NCBI RefSeq assembly: GCF_019331795.1
Contig: NZ_JAHPZL010000007.1
Span: 373,194-437,193, forward strand
Reading direction: 5' to 3'
Length of the DNA: 64,000 nt
From: Austwickia sp. TVS 96-490-7B
GTDB taxonomy: Bacteria; Actinomycetota; Actinomycetes; Actinomycetales; Dermatophilaceae
Positions 9,137 through 17,349 of the stretch are shown here, piece after piece (the first letter of the stretch is position 1; every line of letters starts with the position of its first letter). The notes under the pieces are model-generated. The model had not been told where the DNA came from. It saw only the letters and a list, made by a program, of their open reading frames with translations, and ran no database searches. A program made the translations under genes and the position numbers.

Positions 9137-12100
9137 TCACTTTGGCGTGGGCATCACCGGTGTCCACACCGACTCCTTGTCGAGTCGGGTGCGTTTGTAG
9201 CATTGCCAGGTGACTCTTTGACCTTGGGTGCGATGCGGTCCTAGACGCAGTAGCGCACCCAATGTCAGTACATCGCTGGGTTCTGCGGGACAGGGGAGGG
9301 TACAGGATTCCGTAGATGTGGTGCCGACCCCTGTGAGTGGGCCAGCTCCGAAAGCGCCCATTCCGAGCAGTGCGAGGGGTGAAAGGACTTGCCGGACCTG
9401 GCGTGCTTGATAGGGTTCGACGCCGCGGATCCCACCGTCGAGTGGTGGGCGGTCCATACCTCCGTCGCACTGTTGTTGTCGCCATCCGTGGAGGGGGTCA
9501 GTCAGTGCGTCCACGATTTCCTGGACTGTGGCAGCAAGATCACGTCGTGCCTCGTCTATGATCTCGAAAGCTCGGGCAGGGTAAGAGCTGTTGTTGGCAA
9601 AAGCGGGCACGACCAGTGGCAGATTGTCACCGTCCAACGGTGACGCATCCTGGGTGATAGCGCACACTGTTGATGCTCCCGCCCGGGCGGACTCGCGCAC
9701 AATGCGTCGTACCGCCGTTGCTGGTCCAATTTTTTGATACTGCTCGGCGTAGCTTTGAGCGCTGGTCAACCATGCGCCATAAAAGTCGAATTCATCCCAG
9801 CGTGGCGAGCGCAATGCTGCTTCCACGGCGTCAGCCAGCGATAGGTTAGCGAACCACCGGGGTGCGCACAGGTCAGCTGGGTCGTCGCGCCAACACACGG
9901 CAGCTGGTTCATCGACGACCGACAGCAACCCGGCGACGGCGTACCAGCCGGTCATTGGACTGCTGACCAGTCCTTTCAGGAGTACACCGTCGCTGTTGGC
10001 GAGATCCGGCCCCAACGGGCGACTGCCTCGCGCTGCTGATGCCGCCTGCATCGGCGGCGATGACAGCGGCCCTTCGTGGGGGTGCGCCGAGGCGTACCAG
10101 TCAGAGAGACGCACCACCGATTCCAGATAGGCCAAGCCCCACGGCCCCCATTCCCGATTTAACCGGTCAAATACGGCGGCCCGACTGCCCTGCTCGTCTT
10201 GGGTGGGGTCCGAAGTGTGCGGGGTGCACGTCGATGCTAAGAATGGTCGGAACCGCCCATGATGGGCGCCGATTAAATGTTCGACCAGCTCATCGACACC
10301 GTCGCTGCGGGCTGCCGCCGCGCTGGCCCCTTCATGGCGCCATCCTGCCGGGTGGCCTACTGCCGCGGCGAACCGTCGGTCTGCCTGCGACCCGACATGT
10401 CCACGCAACGACTTAGCGACGGGCGATTCCAGGTCTGAATTGCCCAGATATCGTTGGAACGACGGATGAGCTTTTCCGTCGTCGTGTCGCCAGGTCGCAG
10501 CGGTGACCAGGTCAGCCACGCCCTTCGGCAACGAAGCTGCTGTGGCAGCGTCAGCGGCCACCGTCGCAGCTTGCGCCGCGTGGTCGTGCAGACTCTGCCG
10601 GGACGCCTGGACCCGAACCTGCTTTTCAACTGGGTTTTCCCAGGTCACGGTCACGATCTGGGTATCTGTGGCGTTGATTCGCCACTGCGAGGGCAGCCCC
10701 TGAGCGGTTACTTCGTCACTGAGTGTTTCGACGGTGACTTCGCTGTCAGCTAGCCGACCTGGAATCTGGTCCAGCCACGCCAGCACCTTTTTCTGCTTGT
10801 CCTTGTCGAAGCCGCGGCTGATCAGGAATGGTGTGAGTGTTGCTTTGGTGAGCGGCACCGTCACCGCCTGCCGGTAGATCCCGACCCGATGGTGCAGATC
10901 AGCTGCTATCACTGCCTGATCGGTCACCGGCACTGTCGATTCGGGGGCCCACCCCACTCCATCGATGTATCCGCCGCCCTGGCAGGTCAGCACGATGCTG
11001 TCACCCGGCTTTACATCCCGGGTGTGTGTGACCTGCACCCAGCCGGTGTCTCGACGTACCAGAGCGTGCGGCGACTGGATCTGACCCGAGTTGCCTTCCT
11101 CTCCGGGAACATTGACATCGGCGACCACGCTGTTCCGGCCTTTACCGACCAGGAAGTCACAGACTGAGGGGAGCGGCACCGCCACCTGTTCAGCAGGCAA
11201 GGGATCTAGCCCGGCGTGGACTGCCCCGAGGTCGGCGCGCCACGCGACTGACACGTCCAGGCTGCGCTGCTCGTCCGGTCCAGTGATGAACGCTGCCAGT
11301 GGCATGTCCCCGACCGGCGTCGGATACGTCGTGGTCATCGTCGGGGCGTACCCGGCGTGGAAGGTCGCCAGCCGTGGCGTGTCCGGCCAGCATTCGTGCG
11401 GCACGTGGTCCCGGCGGGCGAGTTGAGTTGCCAGATCCATCGGTACGACGGCGCCGCCACCGGCGAGCTTGTCGAGGTAGCGCTGAGTGGCGGCGACGCT
11501 CTCCGCGCCGTACACCTTCGCGGAGCCTGGCCGGACGACGACGGCCCCAGTGGTGGCGTTGACCGCGCCGACCAGGTGAGCCACCGGCATGATCGCAGTC
11601 GCATCGCGGTCGAGTCGCCCTAAACGTTGCACCAACACCGGGTACGGGCAGGCCTCCGTGACGAGGGTGTCGAAGGAGATGTCGACTCCCACTTCCAGGC
11701 ATTGCGTCGCGACCACGGCAGTGGCATCACCCAGATTGAGCTGTGCCCGATCTGTGCCTCTCATCCTGGACGTCACCAACTGCCACGCCGGATCCGATTT
11801 CACGAGCGCCGCATGAACGGCTCGCGCTGTCGCGACCGTATTGACCATCACCCCGACAGAACCACCACCACTAGCCCGGGACCGTTTGGCGAGAGCGACG
11901 ATCTCCTTGTCCACCAGGCGCGCCTCCACGGTGGTCAACTGCACCGGCTTGGCCCGGTGCAGCCTGGCAGCCACCGATCCGTCAGACAGGTCAGCCTGAG
12001 ACAGGGAAAACACCTCCGACGGCGCCACCGGTGCCAGGTCAGTGTCCGCGACCACCCGGTCAGGGACCGTCGCGCCTACCAGGATCAGTCGACTCGCCGG

Positions 12101-12751
12101 GACCCCCACGTCTCGTGGCGCCTTGCTCTGCCATGACAACGCCGCAGACAGCGTGGCAATCGCCTGAGCGCTCAGATGCGGCTCGTCTAGAAGAAACAGC
12201 GTGTCGACACCGAGCAGGCCAGCATGCAGGGACCTGGTCCGTGGCGACACCCCGAACCCCCGGAACAGCAACCGACTCACCACCTGATGCGGTGTCGCCC
12301 CGACCACACAGCACCCTGTCGGACGCAACCAGTCGTAGCTGTCACCGACCTCCCCGTGGATCCGCTGCACCGCCAGCGGGACACGTCGCCACGGCCCTGC
12401 TAGCTTCCGCAACGCTTCAGCCACCGGCCGCAACACCGGATCAATATCAGGTCCGGTGAGTTGGGTAGCCAACATCGCCGCTGGGGCATGCACTTCATCC
12501 ACGACTCGCCGTCGATCCACGACGTGCACTATCCGTTGCGGCATCGTCCGCGGCTTGCCCTGATCGACCTGGCGGGCCAAAGCCCACACCGCTATCAACA
12601 CGGTGCTGCTCTTGCCCAGACCAGTCGGGACGTCCACAATCTTGGGGAAGTCGCCTTCCGCACATTGTTCAGCCAGTCGGGATTGCCATGGGTACGCCGC
12701 CCGTCCCGTCACTGCCTCATGAAATTGCGAATAGCTGGGAAATGCGCTCAT
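9137..12751 (-). CDS. cas3: Cas3 helicase-nuclease with HD domain and a Cas8-like C-terminal extension (type I-G-like)
   Basis: A 1204-residue protein. Residues about 35-390 form the superfamily 2 helicase: Walker A PTGLGKSS (42-49), DEPH box (189-192), VGATVP (225-230) and QRLGRLDR (375-382). An HD nuclease follows at about 715-890 (HDH at 722-724, RHDDGKAHP near 755-762, AHHGRFRP near 829-836). Helicase before HD is the order found in type I-G (formerly I-U) Cas3. Residues about 915-1204 are extra for the family. LLKGLVSSPMTGWYAVAG, followed by LLSVVDE and a Trp, resembles the start of Csx17/Csb3 large subunits, so this part may be a fused, shortened Cas8. That last assignment is inference. 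It overlaps csb2 by 4 nt. Confidence 0.9.
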   Translation of the reverse strand: MSAFPSYSQFHEAVTGRAAYPWQSRLAEQCAEGDFPKIVDVPTGLGKSSTVLIAVWALARQVDQGKPRTMPQRIVHVVDRRRVVDEVHAPAAMLATQLTGPDIDPVLRPVAEALRKLAGPWRRVPLAVQRIHGEVGDSYDWLRPTGCCVVGATPHQVVSRLLFRGFGVSPRTRSLHAGLLGVDTLFLLDEPHLSAQAIATLSAALSWQSKAPRDVGVPASRLILVGATVPDRVVADTDLAPVAPSEVFSLSQADLSDGSVAARLHRAKPVQLTTVEARLVDKEIVALAKRSRASGGGSVGVMVNTVATARAVHAALVKSDPAWQLVTSRMRGTDRAQLNLGDATAVVATQCLEVGVDISFDTLVTEACPYPVLVQRLGRLDRDATAIMPVAHLVGAVNATTGAVVVRPGSAKVYGAESVAATQRYLDKLAGGGAVVPMDLATQLARRDHVPHECWPDTPRLATFHAGYAPTMTTTYPTPVGDMPLAAFITGPDEQRSLDVSVAWRADLGAVHAGLDPLPAEQVAVPLPSVCDFLVGKGRNSVVADVNVPGEEGNSGQIQSPHALVRRDTGWVQVTHTRDVKPGDSIVLTCQGGGYIDGVGWAPESTVPVTDQAVIAADLHHRVGIYRQAVTVPLTKATLTPFLISRGFDKDKQKKVLAWLDQIPGRLADSEVTVETLSDEVTAQGLPSQWRINATDTQIVTVTWENPVEKQVRVQASRQSLHDHAAQAATVAADAATAASLPKGVADLVTAATWRHDDGKAHPSFQRYLGNSDLESPVAKSLRGHVGSQADRRFAAAVGHPAGWRHEGASAAAARSDGVDELVEHLIGAHHGRFRPFLASTCTPHTSDPTQDEQGSRAAVFDRLNREWGPWGLAYLESVVRLSDWYASAHPHEGPLSSPPMQAASAARGSRPLGPDLANSDGVLLKGLVSSPMTGWYAVAGLLSVVDEPAAVCWRDDPADLCAPRWFANLSLADAVEAALRSPRWDEFDFYGAWLTSAQSYAEQYQKIGPATAVRRIVRESARAGASTVCAITQDASPLDGDNLPLVVPAFANNSSYPARAFEIIDEARRDLAATVQEIVDALTDPLHGWRQQQCDGGMDRPPLDGGIRGVEPYQARQVRQVLSPLALLGMGAFGAGPLTGVGTTSTESCTLPCPAEPSDVLTLGALLRLGPHRTQGQRVTWQCYKRTRLDKESVWTPVMPTPK

Positions 12752-14073
12752 CGTTTGTTCTCCTCCGGGACGAATAAGCCGAAGCCGCTGTCCCGAGACG
12801 CCCCCACCAATAACGGTCCCGCCACTTCATGGCTCAACGTCATCGACAGCCACCACAGGTCATTTCCATCACCGGGTTGACGGCAGCGATGCTGCCACCG
12901 CTCCACCGGAGATGAGGACACTGACCACGACTCCACGTCCGCGCCGTACGCCCCGACCCACCTGGGCAGGTGATAGGACAGGACCCGAATGTCGGGGAAT
13001 GACCGCACTGGTGTCGCACTGACCCATCGTCGAGACGACTGACGCCACCTCGCCGTTTTCACCGCTCGCGCGGACGTCGGAGCCCCGGGATCCGCGAACA
13101 ACGCTGGACTCCCGGCCCGAGCGCTCACCGCAGCCTCCACGGCCGCGCTGCTACCCACCAGTGGCGTGTCGACAAAGAATGCCAAGCCATGCCCCGACCC
13201 GTCACTGTGCTGAGATCCCGCGTTGACACAGGGAAATACCGACACCTCAGGCCACGATGCGGCGATCATCCGCCGTACCGCTCCTGCCGTAGCCATCGCA
13301 CGCTGACCGGAACACCGCCGTGGAAACGGCACCACGACCAGGTCGTCACCGCCAACGCCAGCCACCTGGGTCGGGCTGTTTCGTGCGACATACCGCCACG
13401 CTGGCGCATATGCCGGAATAGGAGAGGGCACCGGGACCGTGGCTCCGCTGACCGTCAACTCATGTTTCAGGTCCATCCACGCCACAGACTGCGACGACCA
13501 ACCCCGCGACGCCGGGCCCTCCCCAGCCGAGCCCTTTACCTGCCAGGTCACCTCGGGATATATCGGCTCCGTCGTGACGACAGACATGTCACACATGTCC
13601 TGGGAACGACCCAGATACGGCACCCGACGCGCAGCCCGATCCAGCGCCACCACATCAACACTGGATTGCGGATCGTCCACACTAAACACGATCCGTGGAT
13701 CCGACAGATACACCGCATCCTGCGCTTTAGCAGTGCGATTATTCGTCGTTAAACCAACCATGGACAGGTCAACCCATCCGTTCAGATTCGCACGGGACGC
13801 GTGCCTAGAGCCAGGGGGGGAGCCCGTTTTCGACGTGTACGTCGCCGGTACGCCGCCACATACATCCCGCCCAGTGTGAATGCGTGGCGCAGGCAACGAC
13901 ACCAACGCTGTCAACGCCGCCACCGCATCCTCGTCCCGACCAGCGCCATGACAACCAGCCATCAACGCCTGCGCCAACCGCAATGGCGACGGCGGCCAGT
14001 CCGGGCTCCCATCCGACCTCAGACCGTGGAATGCGGGCTGCAACAGATCCACGACCACATGAACAGCACTCAC
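12748..14073 (-). CDS. csb2: Csb2, Cas5-Cas6 type RAMP protein of type I-G
   Basis: GSU0054-family protein of 441 residues that caps the crRNA 5' end in the type I-G effector and, in some systems, also cuts pre-crRNA. The N-terminal WPPSPLRLAQALMAG motif is the hallmark of Csb2 (WPPSPWRL in relatives). Near the C-terminus PLLVGASRDSGFGLFVP is a glycine-rich RAMP loop of the Cas6 kind. It overlaps cas3 and csb1 by 4 nt each, so the three are translationally coupled. Because a separate Cas6e-like gene is present in the operon, the Cas6 half here may be structural only. This is inference. Confidence 0.85.
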   Translation of the reverse strand: MSAVHVVVDLLQPAFHGLRSDGSPDWPPSPLRLAQALMAGCHGAGRDEDAVAALTALVSLPAPRIHTGRDVCGGVPATYTSKTGSPPGSRHASRANLNGWVDLSMVGLTTNNRTAKAQDAVYLSDPRIVFSVDDPQSSVDVVALDRAARRVPYLGRSQDMCDMSVVTTEPIYPEVTWQVKGSAGEGPASRGWSSQSVAWMDLKHELTVSGATVPVPSPIPAYAPAWRYVARNSPTQVAGVGGDDLVVVPFPRRCSGQRAMATAGAVRRMIAASWPEVSVFPCVNAGSQHSDGSGHGLAFFVDTPLVGSSAAVEAAVSARAGSPALFADPGAPTSARAVKTARWRQSSRRWVSATPVRSFPDIRVLSYHLPRWVGAYGADVESWSVSSSPVERWQHRCRQPGDGNDLWWLSMTLSHEVAGPLLVGASRDSGFGLFVPEENKR

Positions 14074-15380
14074 GATGCGCTAGCCACAGTCTCGGTGGCA
14101 TTTTTGAGGACCCGGTCGATAATCAAACCCACCTGAGCTGCGGAGAAGCCCACCGTCACCGGCTCCTGGAAGGCCAACCCCACCTGCTCCGCCGCCGCCA
14201 CTGCCTGCTGCAACGCCTCGGCAAGCTCAGTCAGTGAAGGCACCGTCATATCCACTACCGTGCGGCTGCCATGACGCCGCCACCCCCACCGTTCGTCCAC
14301 CGTCACGAGGTCACACCCTGACCTCAAAAAACCATCCTCGCCGCCCAACAGATGCCCCGCCATAGCCAGCAACACATACACCCGTTTCGCCGCAAAAGCC
14401 TTCGTGCCGTCCACATCATCGGGGTAACGAAACAGATCCAGTGCTCGCAGACTGATCGAGGCCTTACGCAGGATCAATTCACAGACAAAAGCGCGGTCTG
14501 TGACTGATGCCGGCACCTGTCCGAAACCGAGCTCTGCTGGTTTTTTGCCGCCTTTGTCCGTCAGGCCAATGCCGTCATCGCTGGTGGAGATGCTGCGAGC
14601 ATCAGAGATCGTCCCGCCGGTGGGATCAAGTTTGGTGGCGCCACGTTGGAGTGAGACCGCTCCGTATCCGGTGATCTCGCAGGTGTAGGCGCGAGGGATA
14701 GCGTGTCGGCGGGCGGTGCCGGACGAGAGCCAAGCGCCATACACCGCCACATTAGGGGCGTACCCGTAAACCAGGTCGCCGCGTTCATGGGAGATGTTCA
14801 GCAGCACCTGTTTGATGTCGCTGTCATCGTCGGCCCAAATCTGTCGGCCATTGCCGCCGTCGGCGTATTGAAGCCATGAGTCAGCGGTGCGATGCGCGAG
14901 CGTCCACGAATTGACCTGATGAGCGAGGGATGCCTCAACATCAGCAACCCGTTGCGCAGTCAATTTTTTCTTCTCTTTTGTGGCAGCGACCGCTGACTCC
15001 ACGGTGCCGGTAGCGGTGCCGGTGACGACGAAGGCAGGCAGGGTCAGGCCCAAGCGGTGTTGCTGCATGTAAGTGCCAGTTTCGTTGATGCCAGCACAGG
15101 CACCCACGGAGTTGACGACCACTCGACAGGCTCGGCGAGGAGTCTCCCTGCCGTCTCGGATCAGAAGGTGGTGCCATCCGGTGTCATCTGGGGCTGGGAT
15201 AAACCCTGCTGCGGTGACAGCGAAGCGAGGGGATTTCTCACCGAGGGATTTGTCTGGGGCGTATGTCGGCGGGCAGATCGGTGTCCCTGCCCCGCTGGTG
15301 GGTTCCAGCTCGGATTCCATCACACAGGCCACGGTCTGCTCATCCTGTAATGCTGCGGTGATCTCGTCGTACAGAGGCAT
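14070..15380 (-). CDS. csb1: Csb1, Cas7-type backbone protein of type I-G
   Basis: GSU0053-family RAMP protein of 436 residues, expected to form the repeating backbone along the crRNA. Supporting stretches are VYGAWLSSGTARRHAIPRAY followed by a CEITGYGAVS strand, LGFGQVPAS, and RAFVCELILRKASISLRALD, which match the layout of Csb1 proteins. The start ATG lies 24 nt after the cas6e stop, with GAAGGAGCCCCC just upstream acting as ribosome binding site. Length is normal for the family. The stop overlaps the csb2 start by 4 nt. Confidence 0.85.
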   Translation of the reverse strand: MPLYDEITAALQDEQTVACVMESELEPTSGAGTPICPPTYAPDKSLGEKSPRFAVTAAGFIPAPDDTGWHHLLIRDGRETPRRACRVVVNSVGACAGINETGTYMQQHRLGLTLPAFVVTGTATGTVESAVAATKEKKKLTAQRVADVEASLAHQVNSWTLAHRTADSWLQYADGGNGRQIWADDDSDIKQVLLNISHERGDLVYGYAPNVAVYGAWLSSGTARRHAIPRAYTCEITGYGAVSLQRGATKLDPTGGTISDARSISTSDDGIGLTDKGGKKPAELGFGQVPASVTDRAFVCELILRKASISLRALDLFRYPDDVDGTKAFAAKRVYVLLAMAGHLLGGEDGFLRSGCDLVTVDERWGWRRHGSRTVVDMTVPSLTELAEALQQAVAAAEQVGLAFQEPVTVGFSAAQVGLIIDRVLKNATETVASAS

Positions 15381-15404
15381 GGGGGCTCCTTCGGTGAGGG
15401 TGAT

Positions 15405-16040
15405 TCAGTGGATGGCTGAGGCGACCCGGACGAGGCCTAGGCCGAAGTTTTTGCCTTTGCCGACGCCCTCAGCGACGGCCTTAGTGAAGGCGTCGGCGTC
15501 GGTGACCGTCCCGTCGCAGCTGATATCGACGTAAGGGATGGCGCCACCTCGACGACCCAAGTCAGCGGAGAGCACCGAGGACATGGTGAGCGACGCGGCG
15601 TCGACCTCGAATCCCCTAGCGGCGAGTTTGCCGATCAGCCAAGAGGTGCGGCGCTCTTCCGGGACAGTCACCCGACGTGACCGATAGCAGCGGCCACCAC
15701 TTTTCACTACCTGACGCAGCTCCGGGGGGACATCTGCCGGCGGGGTGAATTGGCAGTCCAGCGAAAGATCAAGGTGAAGTCGGTCTCCAGCGCTGTAGGT
15801 AGGGGAGGTGTCGATCGACTGCGCCGACCCGAGGATCGACCAGTCCAGCGGCAGCGTGGAGCGGACCGTCAGCTGCCGGGTGGCTTCGTCGAGATGCCAC
15901 AAGGCATTCGCGGCGGCCCGTGGTGAGGGGCCGATGTCGTCCGGCAGTGCTTTGGTGATCACAGCGTGCCCCACCTGCCGGTCCCGCATCGCATGAGCCA
16001 GCACCTCAGGCAACTCGATACTTCTGGTGACGACGTTCAT
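15405..16040 (-). CDS. cas6e: Cas6e-like CRISPR RNA endonuclease
   Basis: A 211-residue RAMP endoribonuclease expected to cut the array transcript at the 3' base of the repeat hairpin and leave an 8-nt handle. It resembles type I-E Cas6e: His25 in QVGHAVITKALPDD sits where the catalytic His lies, followed by PRAAANALWHLD, TVRSTLPLDWSIL and a C-terminal loop EGVGKGKNFGLGLVRV typical of the family. ATG 16040 starts the family N-terminus; an in-frame TTG at 16082 would add 14 residues without family support. It is the first gene of the operon, in front of csb1. A Cas6e with type I-G effector genes is an unusual mixture, but it fits the I-E-like repeats. Confidence 0.85.
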   Translation of the reverse strand: MNVVTRSIELPEVLAHAMRDRQVGHAVITKALPDDIGPSPRAAANALWHLDEATRQLTVRSTLPLDWSILGSAQSIDTSPTYSAGDRLHLDLSLDCQFTPPADVPPELRQVVKSGGRCYRSRRVTVPEERRTSWLIGKLAARGFEVDAASLTMSSVLSADLGRRGGAIPYVDISCDGTVTDADAFTKAVAEGVGKGKNFGLGLVRVASAIH

Positions 16041-16103
16041 GGCAGGCAACGTAGTCCGATGCGGCGCGGAGGTCAGGTGCAATAGCCCTCACAGTTTTGT
16101 TGT

Positions 16104-16126
16104 TTTTTTCACACCACGACCAACTT
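16104..16126 (-). promoter_or_regulatory. Predicted CreR target (protospacer and PAM) in the cas operon leader
   Basis: On the minus strand, AAG (16126-16124) is followed by a 20-nt stretch (16123-16104) that equals the spacer-like segment at 16187-16206 except at positions 6 and 18. It lies 64-84 nt upstream of the cas6e start. TTGGTC within it could serve as a -35 element with an A-rich -10 region near 16095-16100, but the promoter itself is weak by eye. Effector binding here would block cas transcription. Confidence 0.65.
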
Positions 16127-16151
16127 CACCAATGCCATGACCAGTGATAAT
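16123..16151 (+). promoter_or_regulatory. Candidate promoter of the CRISPR-like RNA
   Basis: GATAAT at 16146-16151 matches five of six bases of a -10 box. A weak -35 (TTCACC, 16125-16130) lies 15 nt before it. The expected start of transcription, about 16158, coincides with the first base of the degenerate repeat. It points away from the cas operon. Confidence 0.4.
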
Positions 16152-16157
16152 GTCGTT

Positions 16158-16288
16158 TCAGCCTTGCTTCTTGCGGGGGTATGACATTGGTTGTGGTGTG
16201 AAAGAAGGCGCCATAATTTCCCCGCGTATGCGGGGGTACAGCGGTGGGCTGAGCACCGTCGATGCGCGCCCAGCCCACCCCCTTTTTT
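16158..16288 (+). ncRNA. creR: CRISPR-like guide RNA predicted to repress the cas operon (CreR type)
   Basis: A miniature repeat-spacer-repeat unit, divergent from the cas genes. Degenerate repeat 16158-16185 keeps the 3' half of the array repeat (12 of 14 positions) and can still form a 6-bp stem, CCUUGC with GCGGGG, using two G-U pairs. Spacer-like 16186-16214 is 29 nt. The second repeat 16215-16242 matches the array repeat at 25 of 28. A terminator follows at once. Cutting after 16178 gives the handle GTATGACA and a guide from 16187 that matches the cas leader at 18 of 20, with differences only at positions 6 and 18 and an AAG flank. CreR RNAs with partial match to cas promoters are known in other CRISPR types; assigning this one is inference from sequence. 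Confidence 0.7.
16243..16288 (+). terminator. Intrinsic terminator of the CRISPR-like RNA
   Basis: GGTGGGCTG (16243-16251) pairs perfectly with CAGCCCACC (16271-16279); six T's follow at 16283-16288. The stem begins directly after the second repeat. Confidence 0.8.
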
Positions 16289-16532
16289 CCTTCAGGGCGT
16301 GTCTCCTCCGACTGATGCACCTGCGGGTCGACGCGACCCACAACGAAGTCCGTCACGGCGTGTGGGCATCATCACCTCTGAGCGCAGGCTGGCTGCGGCA
16401 GCAGTTGCGTAAGGTCACCTGCAGGGCGGGCACGCCGGTCGGCGTACAGCCATGAAGTGACGGATGACCTCCGGGGACGCCCGAGGTCGGTGGGACGGCG
16501 TAGCTCTGCCGGGCGAGGAAAGTAGGCCAGAG
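16289..16532. other. Upstream region of etfB, no gene seen
   Basis: A 244-bp stretch between the RNA terminator and etfB. It is open in frame with etfB from 16464, but the family N-terminus begins at 16533. It contains a short palindrome GGGTCG-ACG-CGACCC at about 16324-16338. It presumably holds the etfB promoter. Confidence 0.4.
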
Positions 16533-17312
16533 ATGAAGATCATCGTCTGTGTGAAATACGTGCCGGACGCTCAAGGCGATCGGCAGTTCACCGATGACGC
16601 GACGACCGATCGCAGCTCCGGTGAGGGGATCCTCTCCGAGCTGGACGAGTATGCGGTGGAAGAGGCGTTGAAGCTCAAGGAGTCGGCCAGCGCCGAGGTG
16701 ACCGTCCTGACGGTCGGGCCGGAGCGCGCTGCGGACGCGTTGAAGAAATCGTTGCAGATGGGTGCGGATGCGGCGGTGCACGTCCTGGATGACGCGATCG
16801 TCGGCTCGGATGCGCCAGGGACGTCATTGGTTTTGGCAGCAGCGATCCAGAAGATCGGTGTCCCCGACCTGGTGATGACCGGCATGGCCTCCACGGACGG
16901 CACGATGTCGGTGGTCCCGGCGATGCTGGCGGAGCGGTTGGGGATGGCCCAGGTCACCTTTGCTTCTGAGCTGACCGTGACGGGGGAGTCGTTGACGGCC
17001 AGACGGGACGGGGATGTGGCCACGGAGATGATCGCGGCGGCATTGCCGGCGCTGGTGTCGGTCACCGATCAGATCAATGAGCCCCGATATCCGTCGTTCA
17101 AAGGGATTATGGCCGCGAAGAAGAAACCAGTGCAGACGTGGTCGCTGGCTGACCTGGGTGTCGAGGCCGACCAGGTGGGTCTGTCAGGGGCGTGGACGAA
17201 AGTCGTGGAGGTGCGGCAGCGCCCTTCGCGAGAGCAAGGTCTCATCGTCACTGACGACGGGCAGGGCGGCGCGGTGCTCGCGCAGTTCCTGTCAGTGCAC
17301 AAGTTCATCTGA
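16533..17312 (+). CDS. etfB: Electron transfer flavoprotein beta subunit
   Basis: FixA/EtfB family, 259 residues, partner of EtfA in the soluble FAD heterodimer that passes electrons from acyl-CoA and similar dehydrogenases to the membrane quinone pool. The start MKIIVCVKYVPDAQGDRQF is the family N-terminus, so ATG 16533 is preferred to upstream in-frame starts; GAGGAAAG lies in front. The AMP-site stretch VMTGMASTDGTMSVVPAMLAERL (written in two parts in relatives) is present, as is the late segment EPRYPSFKGIMAAKKKPV. It is followed by etfA after 37 nt, forming the usual two-gene operon. Confidence 0.95.
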   Translation: MKIIVCVKYVPDAQGDRQFTDDATTDRSSGEGILSELDEYAVEEALKLKESASAEVTVLTVGPERAADALKKSLQMGADAAVHVLDDAIVGSDAPGTSLVLAAAIQKIGVPDLVMTGMASTDGTMSVVPAMLAERLGMAQVTFASELTVTGESLTARRDGDVATEMIAAALPALVSVTDQINEPRYPSFKGIMAAKKKPVQTWSLADLGVEADQVGLSGAWTKVVEVRQRPSREQGLIVTDDGQGGAVLAQFLSVHKFI

Positions 17313-17349
17313 ATGGTCTGGTCGGCAGCGCAACAACGTGAGGGAGTGA

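Noticed and set aside
15405-16082. Longer cas6e start at TTG 16082
   Set aside because: Family similarity begins at ATG 16040; the extra 14 residues have no support.
16187-16242. Mini-unit read on the minus strand, in the cas direction
   Set aside because: In that orientation the match to the cas leader falls in the 3' part of the guide and the seed does not pair. The repeat polarity of the main array fixes the crRNA strand as plus here, where the seed matches and AAG is in place.
16464-16532. N-terminal extension of EtfB
   Set aside because: EtfB proteins begin at MKIIVCVKYVPD (16533); the upstream codons show no similarity.
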